17,730 nt of DNA from Scytonema sp. UIC 10036 (GCF_009725235.1 NZ_WJFC01000258.1:1-17730); one strand, 5' to 3'; counted from the stretch's first letter, positions 9,759-17,688 are shown. Translations and numbers: made by a program. The notes: a model not told the origin generated them from the sequence alone.

Positions 9759-9859
9759 AAAGTCTCCCTTGTATAAGATCTCTAACCCTTTCCAAGAGGA
9801 ATAATTTCTCAAAGCTCCATTTTAAGGAGGATTAAGGAGGAGCTAAAGTTTTGGATACC

Positions 9860-10182
9860 TCAGCCATACTTTTCAAACTCCTCTTGGAACAGTTCCCGAT
9901 TTCTCAAGGGATACACTGGCGAATGAGGGGTATCACCTCATTCGCCAATTTCTGTCTCTCGTTCCCAGCTAGAAGTACCGTACCCGATCTTCTTGTGCAG
10001 CAACTCCACAGATACCTCATCATATATTACTGCTCGATCATCGCGAAGTATCCAGCGGATTCTCACTTTCAGGTGCGATCGCACTTAATAGCTGCTTTTA
10101 TACCTTGTACCTACATGAGACAAACTCATTTGAGCAGTTGCATAACTCCGTAAAGAATTTCTGCCTGTTGCTTTCTGGTCAT
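9860..10182 (-). pseudogene. frame-disrupted copy of an unknown gene (10956-11272)
   Basis: Mirror copy of the gene divergent from tetR. The end reads cleanly here as FQEEFEKYG and stop, whereas the right arm has three indels in the same stretch. Confidence 0.6.
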
Positions 10183-10332
10183 AATTAAGGATATTGACTT
10201 TAAAAACATTCTGACTAAATAATATAATAGATATCATCTTTTTTAAACGCATAAAATTGAAGAAAGCAAAGTACGCAAGGTCGAGGATTCTGGGGTGTAT
10301 TTGCTTCTAATTACAAACATCTACTGCTATTT

Positions 10333-10568
10333 ATGCGCACTCGTGAGTTTGACACCGATAAAGCTTTAGCATGCATGTACGCGTTTTGCAAAAGTTACTC
10401 CGCACTTCACTTGAAGATCTTGAAGCGAAGATGGGGTTGAACGTCAAAGTATCTATTTGCTTTTGGCGATAAGCGAACGCTTTTCTCAGAGCATCAAGTT
10501 GTATCGAGAGCAGACTGCTTCGTTCGCGAGCAACTTAACCGCTTTGATTCTCCCAGCAAAGCCATTTG
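10333..10568 (+). pseudogene. truncated tetR-type gene, left half of the axis
   Basis: Begins ATG CGC ACT CGT (MRTREFDTDKA), the usual opening of one group of TetR-family repressors, and runs into the palindrome axis after about 78 codons. With a few indels repaired it contains the helix-turn-helix part (SLEDLEAKMGL, FGDKR). Beyond 10568 the sequence turns back on itself, so the ligand-binding half is missing. Confidence 0.7.
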
Positions 10569-10579
10569 GAAATGGCTTT
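10558..10579. other. axis of the giant palindrome
   Basis: AAAGCCATTT (10558-10567) and its complement (10570-10579) flank just GG, so the fold-back has a two-base turn. The mirror symmetry continues outward for 7 kb. The axis lies within the tetR-type coding sequence. Confidence 0.9.
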
Positions 10580-10805
10580 GGGGAGAATCAAAGCGGTTAA
10601 GTTGCTCGCGAACGAAGCAGTCCCTGCTCTCGATACAACTTGATGCTCTGAGAAAAGCGTTCCGCTTATCGCCAAAAGCATAAATAGATACTTTGACGTT
10701 CAACCCCATCTTCGCTTCAAGATCTTCAAGTGAAGTGCGCAGTAACCTTTTGCAAAACGCGTACATGCATGGCTAAACTTTATCGTGTCAAATCACGAGT
10801 GGCAT
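10569..10805 (-). CDS. TetR-family regulator, N-terminal part only, frame-disrupted
   Basis: This is the other half of the mirrored tetR-type gene. TetR proteins bind DNA as dimers through an N-terminal helix-turn-helix of about 50 residues and sense ligands with the C-terminal half. Visible pieces: MRTREFDTDKA at the start (from the left arm), TSLEDLEAKMGL (first and second HTH helices), then SIY.AFGDKR (recognition helix and following turn), which is a standard TetR signature. Indels break the frame, and the axis at 10568/10569 cuts the gene after about 78 codons. It is divergent from the gene at 10956-11272, which it may regulate. Confidence 0.65.
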
Positions 10806-10833
10806 ATAATAGCAGTAGATGTTTGTCAATAAG

Positions 10834-10875
10834 AAGCAAATACACCCCAGAATCCTCGACCTTGCGTATTTGCTT
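10834..10875. promoter_or_regulatory. inverted repeat between divergent genes, candidate operator
   Basis: AAGCAAATAC (10834-10843) and GTATTTGCTT (10866-10875) are perfect 10-base complements 22 bases apart. Extending outward gives AAGAAGC against AAGAAAGC, differing by one base, possibly a sequencing indel. Its place in the 150-base tetR/unknown-gene intergenic region fits an operator, but the spacing is long for a single TetR dimer. Confidence 0.35.
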
Positions 10876-10955
10876 TCTTCAATTTTATGCGTTTAAAAAA
10901 GATGATATCTATTATATTATTTAGTCAGAATGTTTTTAAATTCAATTCCTTAATT

Positions 10956-11272
10956 ATGACCAGAAAGCAACAGGCAGAAATTCTTTACGGAGTTATGCAA
11001 CTGCTCAAATGAGTTTGTCTCATGTAGGTACAAGGTATAAAAGCAGCTACTTAAGTGCGATCGCACCTGAAAGTGAGAATCCGGCTGGATACTTGCGATG
11101 ATCGAGCAGAATATATGATGAGGTATCTTGGAGTTGCGCACAAGAAGATGGGTACGGGAGCTTCTAGCTGGGAAGAGAACAGAAATTGGCGAATGAGGTG
11201 ATACCCCTCATTCCCAGTGTATCCCTTGAGAAATCGGGAACTGTTCCAGAGGATGTTTGAAAGTATGGCTGA
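10956..11272 (+). CDS. unknown small protein, frame-disrupted
   Basis: I do not recognise the family. The start MTRKQQAEILYGVMQLLK is followed by a probable indel, then SHVGTRYKSSYLSAIAPES, another indel and a helical C-terminal half: AVYDEVSVELLHKK, DRVRELLAGNERQKLANEVI, PLIRQCIP. With the left arm it ends FQEEFEKYG. Repaired length would be about 105 residues, soluble, charged and mostly helical. The frame order comes from joining pieces of three frames, so details are uncertain. A hairpin-like sequence inside it (GGCGAATGAGG and its complement, from about 11187) is part of the coding region. Divergent from the tetR-type gene. Confidence 0.5.
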
Positions 11273-11387
11273 GGTATCCAAACTTTAGCTCCTCCTTAAT
11301 CCTCCTTAAAATGGAGACTTTGAGAAATTATTCCTCTTGGAAGAGGGTTAGAGATCTTATACAAGGGAGACTTTTCAAACATCCTCT
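11248..11387. mobile_element. possible MITE-like segment with terminal inverted repeats
   Basis: About 140 bases bounded by AGAGGATGTTTGAAAGT (11248-11264) and, inverted, ACTTTTCAAACATCCTCT (11370-11387). The right end is identical in both arms and recurs at 42-58. The left end is doubtful: the left arm reads GAGGAG where this arm reads GAGGATG. No transposase inside. The two ends overlap the stop codons of the genes at 10956-11272 and 11375-11851. Confidence 0.3.
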
Positions 11388-11851
11388 AACAAATCAATGA
11401 ATGCTATAACGTGCGTAATTTCAGACAATATGTTTTTATTGCCTGTTCGATGCTTTGAGATAATGTGAGATTGGAAGCGGACAATGACCGCAGCTCCTAT
11501 TATTTACTTCTACCGTGTCTGTGGTTAATAGTACAAGCTGAATCTCCATTATGCTTTTTAACCTGACGACTTGCTCAAGAGCTTCTTGAATGCGTTGTGA
11601 TAAGGCGCTACGGGAGTTTATAAGTTCGTTATACAGCAAAACTCCATACACGACTTCGTCTTGAACAGCATTGCGTAGGGCTGCATGATTCTGCTTAACA
11701 CTTTTAATTAAACGTGTCAATGCTTCTTGTGTAAGCTTCAATTGCCCGTTTCAAACCAGCAGCTACACCTCTATGGTTTCACCCATTCAACAATAATTGC
11801 TTCAAATCGGCTGATTTCTTTAACTAATTCTTCAAGTGTTTCTTGAGTCAT
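11375..11851 (-). CDS. NifU-domain protein, frame-disrupted by indels
   Basis: Likely an Fe-S scaffold or carrier of the NifU C-terminal domain family. The start is ATG at 11851 (MTQETLEELVKEISRFEAII). After one or two indels comes RGVAAGLKRAIEA, then EALTRLIKSVKQNHAALRNA, VVYGVLLY, and the NifU domain: ALSQRIQEALEQV, DTVEV, then the cluster-binding motif CGHCPASN (CxxC) and LTLSQSIEQAIKTYC. With two one-base repairs in short homopolymers (CC, TTT) the end reads PEITHVIAFIDLLEDV. Repaired length is about 160 residues. It follows the membrane protein gene by 55 bases on the same strand. NifU-like genes are known beside hyp/hup genes in Nostoc, fitting hydrogenase or nitrogenase cluster assembly. 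The breaks are probably sequencing errors. Confidence 0.75.
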
Positions 11852-11906
11852 GTATAATTTATTCTGGCTCTTAATTGTAACGGTTAACGGATCGCTAACA
11901 TTCAAC

Positions 11907-12403
11907 CTACTGCATTTGAAGTCTTTGAAGAGGAAGCATCATTATACCTGTCAGTAAGCTAGATGTTGCAACTGCTATAATAAGGGAGTTTGATTAATGC
12001 TAGTGAGACTAAGATAACGAACCTATGATAGTCGCGATCGCTATTTGTTTGATAAAATAAACTGATCGCGAAATAACTTCCTTTGAAAATAATTAGCAGA
12101 AACCACGCAATCTGAACATAAATGTCTCTATAACAGGACCAGTGACCATGACCAAATAATTATTTGTTCGTAATTGAATGGTTAATTCAGTAAATCTGTA
12201 GTATGCTACCTACAATGATGCGGGAATGACACCGCAGACCTAATAAGCTGCCAGTGTAGCAGAAAATTGATAACAAACTCTTTGCTCTAAGCATTCCACC
12301 AAGAGCACCACCAATAAGAGATAGGAGAATTCCTAGTGAAAGTAACAAAAAATCTCCTATTAAATTAACATCACCTGATATCAAACTAGTAATATACTGT
12401 CAT
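11907..12403 (-). CDS. multi-pass membrane protein, frame-disrupted by indels
   Basis: I do not recognise the family. Start ATG at 12403 (MTVYS), then SGDVNLIGDFLLLSLGILLS, a Gly-rich helix (LIGGALGGMLRAKSLLS), FCYTGSLLG, then in a shifted frame YYRFTELTIQLRTNNYLVMV, ETFMF, a helix near IAWFLLIIF, QRKLFRDQFILSNK, and two further hydrophobic stretches (IATIIGSLSLVSLAL and IAVATSSLLTGIMMLPL) before the stop. Repaired length is about 165 residues with about four membrane helices. Frame breaks coincide with positions where the two arms differ or with homopolymers. Probably co-transcribed with the NifU-domain gene. Confidence 0.55.
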
Positions 12404-12919
12404 AATTCTTAAGAATTTCTTCAAAAATCTGCTCAGTTTTTCTAGAAATACATAACAAAAATTTATTTAAAATACCTTATGATACTTATCTAAGTTTTAA
12501 AAAAATTTTCTAAAAAAATTTGGATTTTCTAATGATACAGAAGCCACAACATAGACATCATTATTTAGACTCTATCTTCTCGATGTTATACCGCTACTTT
12601 AGGAAAGACAAGAATATGCAAATCCCACAGGACAATAAATCTATCAATTGAATGTGCAGTAAAGAGCTAGTGACACCTGTATAAATATAAGATTTTAAGG
12701 TACGCGAGCGCAAAAACAACGCAAGTGATGAAAGGCTTCAGTTGTTGTCATGGTTTAATGAATTTTAGATCGCTCGTGAAGCACCACATGGCAAAATAAT
12801 TCATAATAAAATAGAAATGTTGGTTAACAGGTAAGGCTCTCACGCAGTTTCGCTAAGTCTTGTTTTAAAAAATTTCCATAGGTAATGTGCCACCGTTGGC
12901 ATAATTTCCTCGCTGTTGG
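12404..12919. other. intergenic region, no convincing gene
   Basis: About 515 bases, AT-rich, with no sustained reading frame. On the minus strand a 20-codon frame starting MPTVAHYLWKFF (near 12902) exists but is too short to call. The change from noisy to good sequence lies somewhere here, because the terminator at 12920 is perfect while the membrane gene is broken. Confidence 0.5.
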
Positions 12920-12964
12920 AGAGGCTTGGATCTTCAACGCCACTCCCGATCCAAGCCTCTTTTT
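12920..12964 (+). terminator. strong hairpin with T-tract, 220 bases before hupS
   Basis: AGAGGCTTGGATC (12920-12932) pairs perfectly over 13 bases with 12948-12960 across a 15-base loop and is followed by TTTTT in the plus direction. No plus-strand gene is visible upstream. It may end a small RNA, or act as an attenuator in the hupS leader if transcription starts further upstream. Confidence 0.7.
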
Positions 12965-13029
12965 CATACATTCTTACTTACCAAATTGTCTTTGTTGAGA
13001 CTCTACTGAACCGATCGTTTGAACGAGAA

Positions 13030-13157
13030 GGGCTAGAGGTTAGGGGGTAGGGGTTAGGGGTAAAAGGAACCCTGTACCTACAGAGGTTTCAATCATGATG
13101 TAGTCTTTGGACTCATCCTTCTCCCCAACCCCTACTCCCTACCCCCTAACCCTTAAT
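13030..13157. repeat. G-rich heptamer arrays as a large imperfect inverted repeat upstream of hupS
   Basis: Units such as GGTTAGG, GGGTAGG and GGTTAGG at about 13030-13066 face C-rich units CCTACTCC, CTACCCCC and TAACCC at about 13117-13157. They could form an imperfect stem around a roughly 50-base loop. The block ends only about 30 bases from the hupS start codon. Confidence 0.7.
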
Positions 13158-13185
13158 TATTGTCGGCAATAAAAATACACCACAG

Positions 13186-14148
13186 ATGACTAACGTACTC
13201 TGGTTGCAAGGTGGTGCCTGTTCGGGCAACACCATATCATTTTTGAATGCTGAAGAACCTACCGTCTGCGATTTAATCGCTGATTTTGGCATTAAAGTCC
13301 TATGGCATCCGTCTTTGGGACTGGAACTAGGTGATAACTTACAAGCACTTTTGCGAGACTGTATTTCTGGAAAAATCCCTCTCGACATCTTAGTCTTTGA
13401 AGGTACTGTGGTTAATGCTCCTAACGGGACAGGTCACTGGAATCGGTTTGCCGATCGCCCCATGAAAGATTGGTTGCTGGATTTATCAAAAGCTGCCAAA
13501 TTTGTTGTAGCAGTAGGAGACTGCGCAACATGGGGAGGAATACCAGCCACTGCACCCAACCCCAGCCAATCGCAGGGATTGCAATTTCTCAAACGGCAAA
13601 AGGGTGGTTTTTTAGGAACAGAATATCGATCTCAAGCCGGTCTTCCAGTCATTAATATCCCTGGATGTCCCGCTCATCCTGACTGGATCAGTCAAATATT
13701 AGTCGCGATCGCAACAGGGCGTTTGAACGACGTAACCCTTGACGAATTCAATCGCCCGCAAACGTTTTTCAAAAGTTTTACACAAACAGGTTGTACCCGT
13801 AACGTCCATTTTGCCTACAAAGCATCAGTTGCGGAGTTTGGTCAGCGCAAAGGATGCTTGTTCTACGACTTGGGTTGTCGCGGTCCCATGACTCATTCTT
13901 CATGCAACCGGATTTTATGGAACCGAGTCTCCTCCAAAACCCGTGCGGGAATGCCGTGTTTGGGTTGTACCGAACCAGAATTCCCCTTTTACGATCTCGA
14001 ACCAGGAACAGTGTTTAAGACACAAACCCTGATGGGAGTGCCCAAAGACATACCGCCCGGTATGAAAAGACAAGACTATGCTTTTCTTACCGTTGTCGCT
14101 AAGAACATGGTACCCACTTGGGCAGAAGAAGATATTTTTACAGTTTAG
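13186..14148 (+). CDS. hupS: uptake [NiFe]-hydrogenase small subunit HupS
   Basis: A 320-residue Fe-S subunit that passes electrons from the HupL active site during H2 oxidation, recycling H2 made by nitrogenase. It opens directly with NVLWLQGGACSGNT and has no Tat signal peptide, as usual for cyanobacterial HupS. Proximal-cluster region: Cys12, Cys113 (VGDCATWGG) and Cys161 (IPGCPAHP); Asn15 stands where many hydrogenases have a second Cys of a CxxC. Medial/distal-cluster cysteines lie in TGCTRNVHF (203), RKGCLFYDLGC (224, 231), SSCNR (240) and PCLGCTEPEFPF (258, 261). Length is normal. ATG start; weak ribosome binding site. hupL follows 110 bases later in the same direction, forming the hupSL operon. 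Confidence 0.97.
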   Translation: MTNVLWLQGGACSGNTISFLNAEEPTVCDLIADFGIKVLWHPSLGLELGDNLQALLRDCISGKIPLDILVFEGTVVNAPNGTGHWNRFADRPMKDWLLDLSKAAKFVVAVGDCATWGGIPATAPNPSQSQGLQFLKRQKGGFLGTEYRSQAGLPVINIPGCPAHPDWISQILVAIATGRLNDVTLDEFNRPQTFFKSFTQTGCTRNVHFAYKASVAEFGQRKGCLFYDLGCRGPMTHSSCNRILWNRVSSKTRAGMPCLGCTEPEFPFYDLEPGTVFKTQTLMGVPKDIPPGMKRQDYAFLTVVAKNMVPTWAEEDIFTV

Positions 14149-14248
14149 TTAGTTGTTAGTTGTTAGTTGTTAGTCGTTAATAATAACTAATTACTAACCA
14201 CTAACCACTAACCACCAACTACTAACCACTAACCACTAACCACTAACC
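14149..14248 (+). repeat. heptamer-repeat hairpin between hupS and hupL
   Basis: Four direct heptamers (TTAGTTG three times, then TTAGTCG; 14149-14176) are followed, after 16 AT-rich bases, by eight heptamers of ACTAACC type (14193-14248, one of them ACCAACT). The two sets are near-complementary and can fold into a long hairpin in the hupSL transcript. Similar repeat hairpins are known between hupS and hupL in Nostoc and Anabaena and are thought to affect transcript stability or the subunit ratio. Confidence 0.85.
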
Positions 14249-14258
14249 AAAGACAAAA

Positions 14259-15854
<1,596 letters not shown>

Positions 15855-15868
15855 ATAATCTCATACCA

Positions 15869-15896
15869 TTTTGGATTTTAGATTTTAGATTTTGGA
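15869..15896. repeat. heptameric tandem repeat, 4 units, after hupL
   Basis: TTTTGGA, TTTTAGA, TTTTAGA, TTTTGGA in tandem, 15 bases after the hupL stop. Same class of heptamer repeats as at 1973-2000 and 14149-14248. Confidence 0.8.
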
Positions 15897-15964
15897 TTGA
15901 GAAAGTCCTGTCTAGACTTGATTTGAACTAACAATCTATCGCACTCTTTGTTCAAATTGGTATC

Positions 15965-16011
15965 ACAAACTCGTCGCAAAAGCGCTGAGGATAACTTTGC
16001 GACGAGTTTGT
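15965..16011 (+). terminator. 16-bp perfect hairpin between hupL and the next gene
   Basis: ACAAACTCGTCGCAAA (15965-15980) is exactly complementary to 15996-16011 across a 15-base loop. There is no immediate T-run (GGCATTCTC follows), so it may stabilise or process the hupSL mRNA instead of terminating it. It covers an in-frame TTG at 15997, arguing against that TTG as the start of the next gene. Confidence 0.65.
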
Positions 16012-16050
16012 GGCATTCTCTTCTTTACATACATTTACATTGGTGAACTT

Positions 16051-16491
16051 GTGACAGAACCAACATTACACAAATATCTTTTACACCTAAGTGATGAAGC
16101 GCTGCAAGAATTTACTCAGTGGTGCGTTCAAGAACAAGCAACAGCAGCAGGATATGAATTTACTCCCAATTTACAAAAGTTAGAAAACCTTTCCCCGCAA
16201 GACTTTGTCCAAGAACTCATCAGTCAATTTTTAGAGGTAACAAGGAACTCGATAGAAGGTGGTTTGGCTATTCTCCTTGCAGGAAAACAAGCAGACAAAC
16301 ATGCTTTACCGGGATTGGGAACTTTAGTTGATTTTATTTCGCTGTACGTCTTGTATTTAGTACCAAAAGGTAAGAAGACTATCGTACCACCAGACGAGAA
16401 ATTAGCTGAAGCATTGAAAGAGCAATTGGCAAAGTTGTATGAAATCGGTCAGAAATATGGTGTAGATATCAAAGTGCTTCCACAAATTTAG
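16051..16491 (+). CDS. unknown protein encoded downstream of hupL
   Basis: From the GTG at 16051 the protein has 146 residues; the upstream TTG lies in the hairpin stem and is rejected. I do not recognise the family. Residues 1-75 are acidic and helical (LHKYLLHLSDEALQEFTQWC, SPQDFVQELISQFLEVTRN). Residues 70-105 form a Gly/Leu-rich part with a hydrophobic stretch (LGTLVDFISLYVLYLVP), possibly membrane-associated. Residues 114-136 form a charged helix (DEKLAEALKEQLAKLYEIG). It lacks cysteine motifs and the endopeptidase signatures of HupW. It lies 196 bases after hupL in the same direction, so it may be in the hup transcript or separate. Confidence 0.7.
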   Translation: MTEPTLHKYLLHLSDEALQEFTQWCVQEQATAAGYEFTPNLQKLENLSPQDFVQELISQFLEVTRNSIEGGLAILLAGKQADKHALPGLGTLVDFISLYVLYLVPKGKKTIVPPDEKLAEALKEQLAKLYEIGQKYGVDIKVLPQI

Positions 16492-16677
16492 GAAACCTAC
16501 ATCCTGTTTGATATTCAGCTAACCTCAGTTTCACCAATCGCGATCGCAGAACTCAATTACAGTTCCATTGTTCAAAACAAGATTATGGACGTTAGCACTT
16601 TCAAAATTAACGGTGCTAAGACAATACTGCGTAGGTTTTGCTTAAAAAAGTCATGTAGCAGGGCTTATATAAACTTG

Positions 16678-16701
16678 TGAGACTGGAATGCATCAGTCTC
16701 A
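16678..16701 (-). terminator. 8-bp hairpin at the 3' end of the coiled-coil gene
   Basis: TGAGACTG (16678-16685) pairs with CAGTCTCA (16694-16701) around GAATGCAT. It overlaps the stop codon of the minus-strand gene ending at 16699 and sits between convergent genes. There is no strong T-run on either side, so termination is only plausible. Confidence 0.4.
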
Positions 16702-17235
16702 TTCTTCATTCATCATATCTATTGTTTTTTGCGGTAGAGTTGGGGGATTTCCACTGGCATTTAAAAGAAGAGTCGTATCTTCATGTATCGTTACTAAAAA
16801 TTTTGTAAATTTACGCTCTAGTAAAATCTTATCCTCTATATCGCTTGCTTCCCACATACTATTCAACAAGTGTTTCGCATGACGATGGACGCTTAAAATA
16901 AGAGTTAATGGCATTTGAGAATATGATTGCTTAAGTTTGTCCTTCAGTTCATCAATGGCTTTTAAAAATTCCTTATAGTCATTTATTTCTTGATTATATT
17001 TATCCTTAAGCATTTGTAATTCTGCTTCACCTTGGACATTAATTTTGTCTATTTCATATTTAAGAATTGCTTCCTTTTTTTTAAGTTCTTCATGTAGTTC
17101 ACGAGTTGCTGTTGCACTTCTACGCTGTATCTCAATAATTTCACCAAGTTTTTCTTGCTTCCATTCTAGGCTTCTTGTTCTAACTGAATTTACAAAACCC
17201 ATCAAAAAATTTGCTAATTCCTCTGATGCTGCCAT
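16699..17235 (-). CDS. coiled-coil protein of unknown function
   Basis: A 178-residue soluble protein. After a short N-terminal region (MAASEELANFLMGFVNSVRT) a long coiled coil spans about 24-105, very rich in Lys, Glu and Leu (ELHEELKKKEAILKYEIDKI, LQMLKDKYNQEINDYKEFLK). The C-terminal part (108-165) is a compact helical region (LTLILSVHRHAKHLLNSMWE). ATG start with GGAGAAAAAG upstream, a fair ribosome binding site. It begins 18 bases after the stop of the membrane-anchored gene on the same strand, so the two are almost surely one operon. Base composition is more AT-rich than hupSL, which hints at different origin. Function not recognised. Confidence 0.75.
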   Translation of the reverse strand: MAASEELANFLMGFVNSVRTRSLEWKQEKLGEIIEIQRRSATATRELHEELKKKEAILKYEIDKINVQGEAELQMLKDKYNQEINDYKEFLKAIDELKDKLKQSYSQMPLTLILSVHRHAKHLLNSMWEASDIEDKILLERKFTKFLVTIHEDTTLLLNASGNPPTLPQKTIDMMNEE

Positions 17236-17253
17236 ATCTTTTTCTCCAAATTT

Positions 17254-17688
17254 TTATTTTGAACCGTATTTTTCTAAAACAGAAGCTAAAAAATTATTTT
17301 TATTGATTTGATTTTTTGAGACCAGAATGTCATAGATTTCTATCAATGCATTATAGTTTTCTTGTTTAATGAAATCTTTCATCGCTAGCTTGACTTTCTG
17401 AATTAATTGTGATGTCATATCTGATTCTTTTCTTAGTAGTAACATGTGCTCAATTTCTCTACTAAGTTCTATCAGTTGCCGTTTAGTATTTTCACTATCC
17501 AATCTTTGAAGATTTTCTCTATGTCTTCGAGCTAAGTCTTCTTTTTTTATTTTGTGTCTAAAATTTTTATATGCTTTTCTTATTTCTGACAAATTTCCAT
17601 GTCTCTTTATTATTTTCTCTTTACCAAATGCTTTTTTTAATATGAAAAAAAACAGAACTGCTAGCGCACAAATAATTAAAAAAGACAT
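17254..17688 (-). CDS. membrane-anchored helical protein of unknown function
   Basis: A 144-residue protein with an N-terminal membrane segment (FLIICALAVLFFFILKKAF, about 3-21) followed by a strongly basic juxtamembrane stretch, which places the rest in the cytoplasm. Residues 45-95 are charged and probably coiled-coil (KKEDLARRHRENLQRLDSEN, QLIELSREIEHMLLLRKES); the C-terminus is helical (MKDFIKQENYNALIEIYDIL). ATG start; no obvious Shine-Dalgarno. First gene of a two-gene unit with the coiled-coil protein at 16699-17235, which suggests that the two proteins interact at the membrane. Family not recognised. Confidence 0.75.
   Translation of the reverse strand: MSFLIICALAVLFFFILKKAFGKEKIIKRHGNLSEIRKAYKNFRHKIKKEDLARRHRENLQRLDSENTKRQLIELSREIEHMLLLRKESDMTSQLIQKVKLAMKDFIKQENYNALIEIYDILVSKNQINKNNFLASVLEKYGSK

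Larger units (their letters stand above)
3748..10568. repeat. left arm of giant inverted repeat (indel-rich copy)
   Basis: This is the reverse complement of 10569-17730. Anchors: 3748 (ATCATAGATTCAATTATTAG) equals the complement of the last bases of the window; the hup genes, hairpins and repeats all recur in mirror order. The arm is 6,821 bases against 7,162 on the right, so it has lost about 340 bases net, nearly all as scattered one- or few-base deletions. All genes in it are frame-disrupted. Best explained as uncorrected long-read sequence of the same locus. Confidence 0.95.

Noticed and set aside
9851..10153. 100-codon plus-strand open frame in the left arm
   Set aside because: It is antisense to the unknown gene (copy of 10956-11272), whose frame has better protein character; its mirror also fails to stay open in the right arm.
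3748..10568. Genuine second hydrogenase locus
   Set aside because: The copy differs from the right arm mainly by scattered indels, also in non-coding DNA, and no gene in it is intact, so it is not an independent hup operon.
10494..10766. 90-codon open frame across the palindrome axis
   Set aside because: It reads through the axis from one tetR strand into its complement and has no independent support.
11187..11216. Hairpin GGCGAATGAGG with its complement, possible terminator
   Set aside because: It is inside the coding part of the unknown gene (NEVIPLIRQ region) and has no T-run; probably chance or coding constraint.
13040..13070. Telomere-like repeat (TTAGGGG)
   Set aside because: The units are part of cyanobacterial heptamer repeats, are few and imperfect, and lie far from the palindrome axis.
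15997..16050. Longer start (TTG) for the post-hupL gene
   Set aside because: The TTG is inside the 16-bp hairpin stem, and the added residues look unlike a protein start; GTG at 16051 is preferred.
16592..16619. CIRCE-like inverted repeat TTAGCAC / GTGCTAA
   Set aside because: The spacer is 14 bases instead of 9, arms are only 7 bases, and it lies between convergent genes, not upstream of a chaperone gene.
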